Source: Plesiocystis pacifica SIR-1
Lineage (GTDB): Bacteria; Myxococcota_A; Polyangia; Nannocystales; Nannocystaceae
DNA: 62,820 nt
Direction: 5' to 3'
NCBI RefSeq assembly: GCF_000170895.1
Contig: NZ_ABCS01000057.1
Coordinates: 1-62,820 of the forward strand
A program made the position numbers and the translations under genes. A model generated the notes under the pieces. It was given only the letters and a program-made list of their open reading frames with translations. It was not told the origin of the DNA and did no database searches. This document shows, one piece after another, positions 21,455-27,977 of this stretch (position 1 is the first letter of the stretch; every line of letters begins with the position of its first letter).

Positions 21455-21940
21455 ATGCCCGGACAAACCCCTGCGCCCCGACGCGTCCGCGTCCTCGTGG
21501 TCGAGGACGGCGACGAGTACATCACCAACCTGACCACCTTCGTGGCCGAGGGCATCGACTACCGCCAGGCCAAGAGCGGCGGCCAGGCCGAGCGCATGGT
21601 CCACGCCGAGCTGCCCGACGTCGTCTACCTCGACATGCGCTTCGACCGGACGCCCATCGAGGAGCTGCTCGGGGACATGGTCCAGCTCACGGGGCGCTTC
21701 AACGGCGACAGCGGCCGGGCGCGGCGCTTCCAGCAGGACAACCAGGGCCTGTTCATCCTCCGGGCCCTGCGCGACGCCGGCTACCGTCGCCCGGTGATCC
21801 TGTCCTACGACTTTGGCGCGGAGGAGCGGCGCTTTCGGGCGCTCTCGGCCAAGGACCCGGCGCTCTTTTATTGCCCGGACTACGCCGACGCCAAGACGAT
21901 CCGGCGGGCGATCATGCGGGCCGCGGGCGTGAGCGCCTGA
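21455..21940 (+). CDS. Stand-alone atypical response-regulator receiver
   Basis: A 161-residue single-domain receiver. E17/D18 form the acidic pocket and D60 (VVYLDMRFD) is the predicted phosphorylation site. As in the sigma-54 regulator, FD follows the acceptor Asp and an insertion of roughly 25-30 residues (64-92) precedes QGLFILRALRDAG. The usual Lys near the C-terminus is replaced (LFYCPDY). There is no output domain, so it may relay phosphate or act by protein contact. It starts 44 bases after the sensor gene and is the last gene of the operon. Confidence 0.85.
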   Translation: MPGQTPAPRRVRVLVVEDGDEYITNLTTFVAEGIDYRQAKSGGQAERMVHAELPDVVYLDMRFDRTPIEELLGDMVQLTGRFNGDSGRARRFQQDNQGLFILRALRDAGYRRPVILSYDFGAEERRFRALSAKDPALFYCPDYADAKTIRRAIMRAAGVSA

Positions 21941-22001
21941 GAGGGTCGACCGGCCCAAGCCGTGGGGGTGCTGGCTGGCTCCAGCCTGCTACAGTCCCGC
22001 C

Positions 22002-22400
22002 GTGAGCCTCGAGATCGAACCCGATCCTTACCCCGCGATCCGCGTGAGCATGTTGCCGGCGGACACCAACGCCCACGGCACCATCTTCGGCGGGAAGATC
22101 CTCAGCCTCATCGATCAAGCCGGCGCGATCGGTGCCCACCGCATCGGCGCGGGTCGGGTCGTGACCGTGGCCATGCGCGAGGTGGTGTTCCAGCACCCGG
22201 TGCGCGTCGGCGACATCGTCAGCTGCTACGCCGACGTGCTCAAGGTTGGGCGGACCTCGATCACCGTGTGCGTGCGCGTCGAGGCCCACCGGCCCACGGA
22301 CACCAAGCGGGCGGTGCAGGTCACCAAGGCCGAGGTCGTCTACGTGCACATCGACGACGCCGGGCGCCCCGTGCCCATCCGGGAGTCGAGCAGCCTGTAA
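22002..22400 (+). CDS. YciA-like acyl-CoA thioesterase (hotdog fold)
   Basis: A 132-residue single-hotdog thioesterase that hydrolyses acyl-CoA esters. The motif series DTNAHGTIFGGKILSLIDQA is the catalytic Asn/His/Asp-containing helix typical of YciA/BFIT-like enzymes, followed by VVFQHPVRVGDIVSCYADV. The length is right for a hexamer-forming family member. GTG 22002 is used; the family usually starts close to this point. It follows the signalling operon by 61 bases. Chain-length preference cannot be read from the sequence. Confidence 0.9.
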   Translation: MSLEIEPDPYPAIRVSMLPADTNAHGTIFGGKILSLIDQAGAIGAHRIGAGRVVTVAMREVVFQHPVRVGDIVSCYADVLKVGRTSITVCVRVEAHRPTDTKRAVQVTKAEVVYVHIDDAGRPVPIRESSSL

Positions 22401-22445
22401 TCCTTGCGTTTGACGGGCTCGCGGAGCCTCGTCCACCCTTGGCTC

Positions 22446-22643
22446 ATGCGGACCCCAACTCGCCCTCGCGCCCTCCTGTTTTGCACCCTCTTCGCCCTCG
22501 GCGGACTGAGCCTGAGCGTTGCCACTGGCTGCGCGGAGCAAAAGGGCACGCGCAAGAAGGACGACGACAAGAAGGACGAGGCCAAAAAGGACGCGCCCAA
22601 GCAAGACGAAGTCAGCCAGGGCGAGGCCAAGAAGGGCAACTGA
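22446..22643 (+). CDS. Very small Lys/Asp-rich lipoprotein
   Basis: A 65-residue product: a signal peptide with lipobox VATGC (Cys29), then a tail made almost entirely of Lys, Asp, Glu and Gln (KKDDDKKDEAKKD). Such highly charged short lipoproteins occur repeatedly in myxobacterial genomes and may be structural or linker peptides. An in-frame upstream ATG (22404) exists, but starting at 22446 puts the signal peptide at the N-terminus. It is too small for domain recognition. Confidence 0.6.
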   Translation: MRTPTRPRALLFCTLFALGGLSLSVATGCAEQKGTRKKDDDKKDEAKKDAPKQDEVSQGEAKKGN

Positions 22644-22650
22644 GCGACGC

Positions 22651-23580
22651 GTGCGCCTGCCTCTGCGCCATCGGCCGCCAGCCACGCCCGAGCCCCTGCG
22701 CCGCTGCGCGCACCTCGAGGCCCTGGCCGAGGCTAGCGTCGGCCTGCCCCTCGGGCCGGCGGCGCGTCACCTGGTCGGGGCTGGCGGCCGCGGGCGTCAC
22801 GGCAACGCGCTGCAGTGGCACCTGGGCTTGGACTGCCACGACAGCGTCGCGCAGCCCGACTGGGAAGGGCGCATCGAGATCAAGCTGATCAGCGTGTGGC
22901 AGCGGGCCGACGGTCGCCTCGCCTGCGACCGCATCAAGGTGTGCGAGGCCAGCGTCGACCCCTGGGCCAAGCTCGCCAACGTGCTGTTCGTATTCGCCGA
23001 CCGCCTGACGCGGGTGGTGCTCGGCCACGCCTTCTTCCACCTCGGCGCGGCGAGCCTGGGTCGGCTCGCGCGCAGCTGGGGCGTCGACCCCCACTTCGGC
23101 CGCCCCGACCTCATCATCGAGTCCCGCGACAGCGCCCAGGGCATGTCGCCGGCCTACTACCTGTCCGCGCGATGGCTCGTGGGCGAGGGCCTGCTCCCGG
23201 AGCACCCGGTGCACTGGGGCTACCGCTTTGACAACCGGTGGTGGCGGGACGTCCGGGCCGAGTTCGCCGGCCGCTCGCCGCTGGTCACCCTGGCGCGGGT
23301 CGACTCCGGGGAGACCACGCCCTGTTCCCGCTGCTCCGGCCGCCTGCGCGTCGATCTGGACCGGGTGTTCGAGCAGGGCTGGGCGCCAGCGCACCACACC
23401 ATGCCGCTGGGCGATCGCTGCGCCTTGCGGGGCCACGTCGTCGTCGACCCGCGGCGCTTGCCCGAGCCCCACTGCGCCAGCGACGAGGAGCTGTTCGCCG
23501 CCGTCGAAGGTCGGGTGCCGGACGAGGATCTGTGGCGGCTGGCCGACCGCGTGCCCGAGCCCGAAGATCACGGGCACTGA
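22651..23580 (+). CDS. MutH/Sau3AI-like restriction-fold endonuclease
   Basis: A 309-residue cytoplasmic protein with the MutH-type core: GNALQWHLGLD helix, then D-(x5)-E-x-K in DWEGRIEIKLI, matching MutH Asp70/Glu77/Lys79 spacing closely, and a later SPAYYLSARWLVG helix. MutH nicks hemimethylated GATC in mismatch repair and Sau3AI cuts GATC; which role applies here is unclear. It is about 80 residues longer than E. coli MutH, with a C-terminal CSRCSG pair that is not part of MutH. GTG 22651 is the likely start, 7 bases after the small lipoprotein. No cognate methyltransferase lies nearby, so a repair or unknown role is as likely as restriction. Confidence 0.62.
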   Translation: MRLPLRHRPPATPEPLRRCAHLEALAEASVGLPLGPAARHLVGAGGRGRHGNALQWHLGLDCHDSVAQPDWEGRIEIKLISVWQRADGRLACDRIKVCEASVDPWAKLANVLFVFADRLTRVVLGHAFFHLGAASLGRLARSWGVDPHFGRPDLIIESRDSAQGMSPAYYLSARWLVGEGLLPEHPVHWGYRFDNRWWRDVRAEFAGRSPLVTLARVDSGETTPCSRCSGRLRVDLDRVFEQGWAPAHHTMPLGDRCALRGHVVVDPRRLPEPHCASDEELFAAVEGRVPDEDLWRLADRVPEPEDHGH

Positions 23581-23590
23581 GTTCTGTTTT

Positions 23591-23618
23591 GCCCCCACAG
23601 CCGCCTGGGACCGGGGGC
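23591..23618 (+). terminator. Possible hairpin after the nuclease gene
   Basis: GCCCCC at 23591-23596 can pair with GGGGGC at 23613-23618, with an inner CAG/CTG pairing, 10 bases after the nuclease stop. There is no T tract after it, so termination is only suggested. Confidence 0.35.
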
Positions 23619-23691
23619 GCTTCGTCGCTGTCCGCTCCTCCGCTTTGGTTTGGTGGGCAATGGAGTTCGTGCCTTTGAGAGGGCATGTGGT

Positions 23692-23711
23692 CGCCCCCGC
23701 AAGCGGGGGCG
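23692..23711 (+). terminator. GC hairpin upstream of group II intron fragment
   Basis: A perfect hairpin with arms GCCCCCG / CGGGGGC and loop CAAG (extendable by one C-G pair). It ends 7 bases before the intron 5' boundary at 23719. Class C group II introns are known to insert directly behind intrinsic-terminator stem-loops, so this is read as the intron's target hairpin. Confidence 0.6.
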
Positions 23712-23718
23712 TGGATTC

Positions 23719-23805
23719 GTGTGCCCGGCATGGACACCGACCTGGAGGTGAAAGTCCTCCTCCAAGGAGCCACGAACGAAGAAAGGGAAGCGCAAGGGCC
23801 CGAGG
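23719..23805 (+). mobile_element. 5' fragment of a class C group II intron (no reverse transcriptase)
   Basis: The sequence opens with GTGTGCCCGGCATGG, the signature 5' end of class C introns such as the structurally solved Oceanobacillus iheyensis intron, and continues with GGTGAAAGTCC and GCGCAAGGG elements of domain I in the expected order and spacing. It lies just behind a hairpin (23692-23711), the usual class C target. No intron-encoded protein, domain V or domain VI is visible downstream; the similarity fades where the 97-bp repeat begins (23810). It is therefore a broken remnant. The 3' limit given is approximate. Comparison is from memory, not alignment. Confidence 0.65.
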
Positions 23806-23809
23806 GCGA

Positions 23810-23906
23810 CTGAGTCGTGGACGTGGGGCAGGGAGGGCGTGGCGTCGTCCACGACGGCTAAAATAGACAGAGGGGCGGACAGGACTCGTTCTGGCCGACC
23901 CTCTGA
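23810..23906. repeat. 97-bp direct repeat, left copy
   Basis: Identical to 27005-27101 except for one base (TAAAATAG here, TAAAGTAG there). It contains two hairpins: GTCGTGGACG (23814-23823) with CGTCCACGAC (23846-23855), and CAGAGGG (23868-23874) with CCCTCTG (23899-23905). The two copies directly abut the ends of the IS1182-type element. Confidence 0.95.
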
Positions 23907-23922
23907 GAGTTTGTGAACTTTT

Positions 23923-23954
23923 CCTCTCGGTGTGGGATCACAAGCACCGAGAGG
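23923..23954 (+). other. Inverted repeat in the transposase leader
   Basis: CCTCTCGGTG (23923-23932) and CACCGAGAGG (23945-23954) are perfect 10-bp arms with a 12-base loop, ending 7 bases before the transposase ATG and including its probable ribosome binding site (GAGGGA). Such hairpins in IS leaders commonly limit translation of readthrough transcripts; that role is inferred here. Confidence 0.55.
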
Positions 23955-23961
23955 GAAGTCC

Positions 23962-24671
23962 ATGCCGAAGTCGCGCCGAGAGAAGCCCCGCCTGCGAGAA
24001 GCCGAGCGCCACCAGCTCGAGTTTCGCTCCTACAACCTCGACTCGCTGTTGGCTGATGACCATCGAGCCCGACTGTTATGGGCAGCGGTCGGGCAGCTCG
24101 ACCTCTCGAGCTTCTACGACGCGATCGAAGCCCGAGGAGCGCAGCCAGGACGACCCGCCACGGATCCCAAGGTGTTGCTGACCCTGTGGCTGTACGCGAT
24201 CTCGGAGGGCATTGGGAGTGCTCGTCACCTCGCGCGGCTGTGCGAGCGAGACAACGTCTATCGATGGATCTGTGGCGGCTTGAGCATGAACCATCACACG
24301 CTGGCGGAGTTTCGGACGGGGCACGGAGACAAGCTCGACGAGCTGATGACCCAGCTGCTGGCGACGCTGATGCACCAGGGCCTGGTGACGCTGAGGCAGG
24401 TCTCCCAAGACGGCGTCCGTGTACGAGCGAGCGCAGGGGCAGGCTCGTTTCGACGCCGGGCGACCCTCAACAAGTGCCTGAAGGAGGCGAAGGCTCGAGT
24501 GCGAGAGCTGAGCCGGCAGCTCGAGAGTGACCCCGGGGCCGAGAACAAGCGGGAGCAGGCCGCAAAAGAGCGAGCAGCGCGGGAGCGACAAGAGCGTTTG
24601 ACGCGGGCGCTCGCGGAGCTCGACGAGCTGGAGAAGCAAGACAAGGCCAAGGCGGAAGGTGTCAATGAAAA
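23962..24671 (+). pseudogene. IS1182-type transposase, N-terminal part
   Basis: Start ATG 23962 has GAGGGA six bases upstream. The product shows the IS1182 N-terminus (RLLWAAVGQLDLSSFYDAI; DPKVLLTLWLYAISEGIGSA; RLCERDNVYRWICGG) and the first catalytic Asp region (SQDGVRVRASAG). A charged coiled-coil stretch follows and is cut by the IS3-type element at 24671/24672. Beyond the junction the frame reads only a few foreign residues before a stop. The rest of the protein is at 26157-26822 in another frame. Confidence 0.85.
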
Positions 24672-24692
24672 TGAGACAGCTTCGGGTTGGGT

Positions 24693-25706
24693 TTAGTGTC
24701 CCGCTGCGGGACTCGCGTGGGTGTCGATGGTCTTGTTCGAGGGCTGGTTGATCCAGATCTCGGTCGGCAGCGAGGGCGGTGTTGGGGGTCCGTTTGGGAA
24801 GCGCTCGGGATGCGCTGCGAATGCGGCGGCGAGCGCTCGGGCACGGGCCTCCTGCCGCTCCTCAGCGAGGCCATGGTGGATGTCGTGGGGGGTCATCAGC
24901 CCCAGGCCGCTGTGGAGATGTTCGTGGTTGTACCAGCTGAAGAAGTCGCGGCAGTGGCTCTCGGCAGCGGCGAGGTCATCGAAGCGCCCGGGGTACTCGG
25001 GTCGGTACTTCAGCGTCTTGAAGTGGGACTCGGAGAAGGGGTTGTCGTTCGAGACCCGTGGCCTCGAGAAGCTCTTGGTCACGCCTAGGTCGGCGCAGGT
25101 CTGCGCGAAGGTCTTGGAGGTCATCGGCGAGCCGCGATCTTGGTGCAGCGTGAGCACCTTCGGCTCGATCTCCTGCCGAGCGCAGGTCTCGGTGATGAGC
25201 CGCTGGGCCAGACCTGCCGACTCGGCCTCGGCGATGAGCCAGCCGACGACGTAGCGACTGAAGAGGTCGAGGACGACGTAGAGGTAGAAGTAGGTCCACT
25301 TGCGCGGGCCGAGCAGCTTGGTGATGTCCCAGGTCCACACCTGGTTTGGCGCCCTCGCGCACAGCCGCGGGGTGGCGTTGGGGGGATGCACGCGCTGGTT
25401 CCTGCGTTCGCGGACTTCGTCGTTGTCGGTCAAGATCCGGTACATGGTGCGGACCGAGCACAGGTGCTTGCCTTCGTCGAGCAGCCGCCCGTAGACCTCA
25501 GCAGGGGCTTGGTCGACGAAGCGTTGTTCGTGGAGGGTATCGAGCACCGCCTGGCGCTCTTGTCCCGACAGCGCGCGCGAGGGCTTCGGGCGCGGCCGCT
25601 TGGGTCCGTGGAGCTCCCCGTAGCGCTTGCGGTAGTAGGTCGCACGAGACAGGCCGAGAGCGGCGCATGTCGACTCGACGCCGAGCCGGTTGACGATGTC
25701 GATCAT
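24693..25706 (-). CDS. IS3-family transposase OrfB (integrase core)
   Basis: A 337-residue rve-type DDE integrase. The N-terminal part has the helix-turn-helix-like SRATYYRKRYG and an HTH_21-like region. The DDE triad is visible: Asp in TWDITKL, Asp in TLHQDRGSPM and Glu in DNPFSESHFKTLKY. It starts with ATG overlapping the OrfA stop (ATGA at 25703-25706) and lies in the -1 frame relative to OrfA, so it can be made alone or as an OrfAB fusion. It looks intact. Confidence 0.93.
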   Translation of the reverse strand: MIDIVNRLGVESTCAALGLSRATYYRKRYGELHGPKRPRPKPSRALSGQERQAVLDTLHEQRFVDQAPAEVYGRLLDEGKHLCSVRTMYRILTDNDEVRERRNQRVHPPNATPRLCARAPNQVWTWDITKLLGPRKWTYFYLYVVLDLFSRYVVGWLIAEAESAGLAQRLITETCARQEIEPKVLTLHQDRGSPMTSKTFAQTCADLGVTKSFSRPRVSNDNPFSESHFKTLKYRPEYPGRFDDLAAAESHCRDFFSWYNHEHLHSGLGLMTPHDIHHGLAEERQEARARALAAAFAAHPERFPNGPPTPPSLPTEIWINQPSNKTIDTHASPAAGH

Positions 25707-26104
25707 GGCCCCTCGTCCTTGCCGAGTTCCTCGAGCATCGATGCCAGTTTTTTTTGGACCTCGACGAGGGCCTCGGCGCGCTCACGGCGGGCGCGCTCCT
25801 TGGCGAGCTGCTTCTCGAGCTCGGCGATCTTTTGGTCGCGGGGGTCGGTCTTCGACTTGGGCCCGCGCTTGTTCGGCTCGAGGGCCGCGAGTTCACCGAG
25901 CTCGCGGGCTTGCCTCCAGCTCGACAGGTGCGACGAGTACAAGCCCTCACGACGCAGCAGCGCGCTGACCTCACCAGGCTTGGTGCAGGCATCGGCTTGC
26001 GCGAGGATCCTGCGCTTGTACTTGGCCGTGAAGCGCCGCCGCTTTGGTTTTGCCACCACCTGTACTTCGGGCTGAGTCTGGCGTGGTTTGGTTGTCTGAG
26101 TCAT
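25703..26104 (-). CDS. IS3-family transposase OrfA (HTH protein)
   Basis: A 133-residue protein with an N-terminal helix-turn-helix of the IS3/IS911 type (RRRFTAKYKRRILAQADAC, then GEVSALLRREGLYSSHLSSW) and a C-terminal coiled-coil/leucine-zipper-like helix (KIAELEKQLAKERARRERAE). It binds the IS ends in family members. An A8 run in its 3' part is a candidate frameshift site joining it to OrfB. Confidence 0.9.
   Translation of the reverse strand: MTQTTKPRQTQPEVQVVAKPKRRRFTAKYKRRILAQADACTKPGEVSALLRREGLYSSHLSSWRQARELGELAALEPNKRGPKSKTDPRDQKIAELEKQLAKERARRERAEALVEVQKKLASMLEELGKDEGP
25748..25755 (-). other. Candidate -1 ribosomal frameshift site in the IS3-type element
   Basis: On the minus strand the mRNA reads CAA AAA AAA CTG in the OrfA frame (A8). 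Slipping back one base enters the OrfB frame, which is open from here through the OrfB ATG at 25706, giving an OrfAB fusion. A-rich slippery runs are the usual frameshift signal in IS3-family elements. Confidence 0.7.
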
Positions 26105-26156
26105 CGGCTGGCTGGTTCTCGCCCTCTACACTAATCTCGGGGGCTTCGCTGTCTCA

Positions 26157-26822
26157 CCCTTGTTGGCACAGAGGGAGGAGCCCAAGAAGAAGAGCACGAG
26201 GTCGAAGAAGCAGACCACGAAGACGAACGAGAAAAAGAAGGCAAAGAAGAAGGAGCGTCGGGTGAGTACGACGGACCCAGAGGCTCGGGTGATGAAGATG
26301 GGAGACGGAGGGTGGCGGCCGTCCTTCAACCTTCAGTTTGCGCAAGACACCAAGGAGAATTTCATCGTGGGTGTGGGCGTGACGAACGTCGGGAGTGACA
26401 AGAGCCAGATGCTTCCGATGTGCGCGCAGGTGCTCGCGCGTACGGGAGTGCGCCCTCGGGAGTGGCTGGTCGACGGAGGCTTCGTGAAGCTCGCAGCCAT
26501 CCACGAGATGGAGGCCAAAGGGACGCGAGTCTATGCGCCGGTGCCCAAGCCGCGAGACGAGGAGGACGACCCCTACGCCCGCAAGCCCAAGGACACGGAT
26601 GAGACGTGGCGGTGGCGAAGGCGGATGAAGACCGAGTCGGCCAAGAGGAAGTACCGGCAGCGAGGGGCACACGCGGAGCTGGTCAACGCGGACCTTCGAG
26701 CATGGCGCGGGCTGCAGCAGCTACCGGTCCGAGGGGAGTCGAAGGTGAGGACGGTGGGGCTGTGGATGGCGCTGACCTACAACCTGCTGAAGTGGACGAA
26801 GCTGGTGCCGATGCCGGCATGA
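26157..26822 (+). pseudogene. IS1182-type transposase, C-terminal part
   Basis: The continuation of the transposase interrupted at 24671. It opens with a Lys-rich linker (KKKSTRSKKQTTKTNEKKK), then the family hallmark STTDPEARVMKMGDGG, FNLQFAQDT and VGVGVTNVGSDKSQ, catalytic Asp in EWLVDGGFVK, and Glu in the HAELVNADLRAWRG region, with YNLLKW near the end. It stops at TGA 26820-26822. It has no ribosome binding site of its own (any start would be TTG 26160), so it is a pseudogene fragment. Confidence 0.85.
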
Positions 26823-26831
26823 GCGGCGGGC

Positions 26832-26895
26832 GCTGAGCTGCCTCCCGGGCCTCCGCCGGGGCAGCTGAGCTGCCTCCCGGGCCTCCGCCGGAGCA
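26832..26895. repeat. Two tandem 32-bp repeats
   Basis: Copies 26832-26863 and 26864-26895 differ at one base and are GC-rich with self-complementary CCCGGG and GAGCTG/CAGCTG parts. They lie inside the IS1182-type element, ten bases after its transposase stop, and could form a terminator-like structure. Confidence 0.9.
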
Positions 26896-27004
26896 GCTGC
26901 CCATGCTTGGGCAGGAGTATCGGCGGTCAAGGGAGAGGTCCAAGCCGTGCGTCACTCGCGTCGGCCCGAGTCCGTGCACGACTTCGGGGAAAGACTTACA
27001 GCCT

Positions 27005-27101
27005 CTGAGTCGTGGACGTGGGGCAGGGAGGGCGTGGCGTCGTCCACGACGGCTAAAGTAGACAGAGGGGCGGACAGGACTCGTTCTGGCCGACCCTCTG
27101 A
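27005..27101. repeat. 97-bp direct repeat, right copy
   Basis: The right partner of 23810-23906 with one mismatch. Its right edge is 12 bases from the hydrolase stop codon (27114-27116). Sequence outside the two copies is unrelated (intron remnant on the left, hydrolase gene on the right), as expected if the repeat is a duplicated target. Confidence 0.95.
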
Positions 27102-27113
27102 ACGGGGCCGCCC

Positions 27114-27977
27114 TCACTCTTCTTTGGCTTTTGGCGCGTCCGAGCAAGGCTCGTCGAAGCCGCCGTAGTCCGCGAGCGCTTCGCGGGGATCCTCGCCCTG
27201 GCTCACCGCCAAGGCGATGGCGCTCGCCAGGTAGACCTCGCCCTCCTTGCTGGGGTCCTGGTCCTTGGCCGTCCACGGCACGTGATGCAGGCGCTGGCGA
27301 TAGAGGAGGTGCTCGGGCGGGACCAGCTCGTGGAGGACCTCGAAGCTGTCGTGGCCGACGATCTCGTCGGTGCAGCTCCAGGCGATCCACGTCCGCTCGT
27401 GGATGAGCTCGGCCAGGGCCCCGTCGCCCGTCTGCTCCACCGCGTCGGCGATGGTGAGCTCAGCCGCGGAGCAGCGCGCGATCATCCGCTTGGCGACCGC
27501 GGTGCTCCGGCCTAGCCGGACTCCGCGGGCCGGCGCGATCAAAGCCAGGGAGACCCGGCCCAGGGCCTCGGGCTCACGAGCGGCGAGGCGGGTGAGCACG
27601 TCGAGGACGAGGCAGCCGCCCTGAGAAAAACCCACGAGGGTCGCCGAGGCCTCAGGGCTGCGCTCGAGGTAGGCGAGCAGGAAGGTCAGCTGGCGATCGA
27701 GGAGGTCCTCGATCTCGGCGTTCGCGCGTCCTGCGGTCGGGTACTCGAGGTTGACGACCAGCGCGTGGCCCTCCATCGGGGCGCGGCGAATGCGGATGTT
27801 GCGGTCGGAGTCGGAGAAGGTCCCGTCGTAGATGGCGATCAGGTCCTTCCCCCAGTCCTCGGGGTGCGCGACGTACAGCCCCGAGCCTCGGTCGGGTGGG
27901 CGGCACGCCGTCAGGAGCAAACCAAATAAGAATACCCAGGACGGGGACCAAACCGTCCTGGGTAAAAAATTCAGCAC
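27114..27977 (-). CDS. Lipoprotein alpha/beta-hydrolase-like protein
   Basis: A 287-residue predicted lipoprotein. The signal peptide ends at a LLLTAC lipobox. The nucleophile elbow GFSQGG (about residue 116) and a closing H-H-V-P-W segment suggest a serine alpha/beta hydrolase, with YPTAGRANAEIEDLLDRQL before it; the closest impression is the DUF3089-type lipase/esterase group, which I cannot confirm. GTG 27977 is the only reasonable start; a Shine-Dalgarno is not evident. It is monocistronic, between the mobile DNA and a long low-GC spacer. Confidence 0.7.
   Translation of the reverse strand: MLNFLPRTVWSPSWVFLFGLLLTACRPPDRGSGLYVAHPEDWGKDLIAIYDGTFSDSDRNIRIRRAPMEGHALVVNLEYPTAGRANAEIEDLLDRQLTFLLAYLERSPEASATLVGFSQGGCLVLDVLTRLAAREPEALGRVSLALIAPARGVRLGRSTAVAKRMIARCSAAELTIADAVEQTGDGALAELIHERTWIAWSCTDEIVGHDSFEVLHELVPPEHLLYRQRLHHVPWTAKDQDPSKEGEVYLASAIALAVSQGEDPREALADYGGFDEPCSDAPKAKEE

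Larger units (their letters stand above)
24672..26156 (-). mobile_element. IS3-family insertion sequence nested in the IS1182-type element
   Basis: 1,485 bases with ends TGAGACAGC...TTAGTGT on the left (24672-) and the corresponding complement ACACTAA...GCTGTCTCA on the right (ending 26156), TG/CA-terminated as usual in IS3. OrfA and OrfB are both on the minus strand and overlap. No 3-5 bp target duplication is visible (GAAAA on the left, CCCTT on the right), which suggests a rearrangement after insertion or small flanking deletions. Confidence 0.85.
23906..27006 (+). mobile_element. IS1182-family insertion sequence, interrupted by an IS3-family element
   Basis: The element is bounded by imperfect inverted ends: left AGAGTTTGTGAACTTTTCC from 23906, right (complement, ending 27006) AGAGGCTGTAAGTCTTTCC, about two-thirds identical. 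It is flanked by 97-bp direct repeats, so the ends are uncertain by a base or two. Without the nested IS3-type insertion (1,485 bases) it would be about 1.6 kb, which fits the IS1182 family. It encodes one DDE transposase, now in two pieces. It is presumably inactive unless a related transposase acts in trans. Confidence 0.75.

Noticed and set aside
24667..26161. 5-bp target duplication of the IS3-type element
   Set aside because: Left flank GAAAA and right flank CCCTT do not match, and no shift of the ends by a few bases produces a duplication.
26941..27004. Possible group II intron domain V/VI near the right end of the IS (AAGCCGTGC...GCACGACTT)
   Set aside because: The stem has a mismatch and a 25-base interior instead of the ~34-base domain V fold with GNRA loop, and it lies within the IS inverted-end region.
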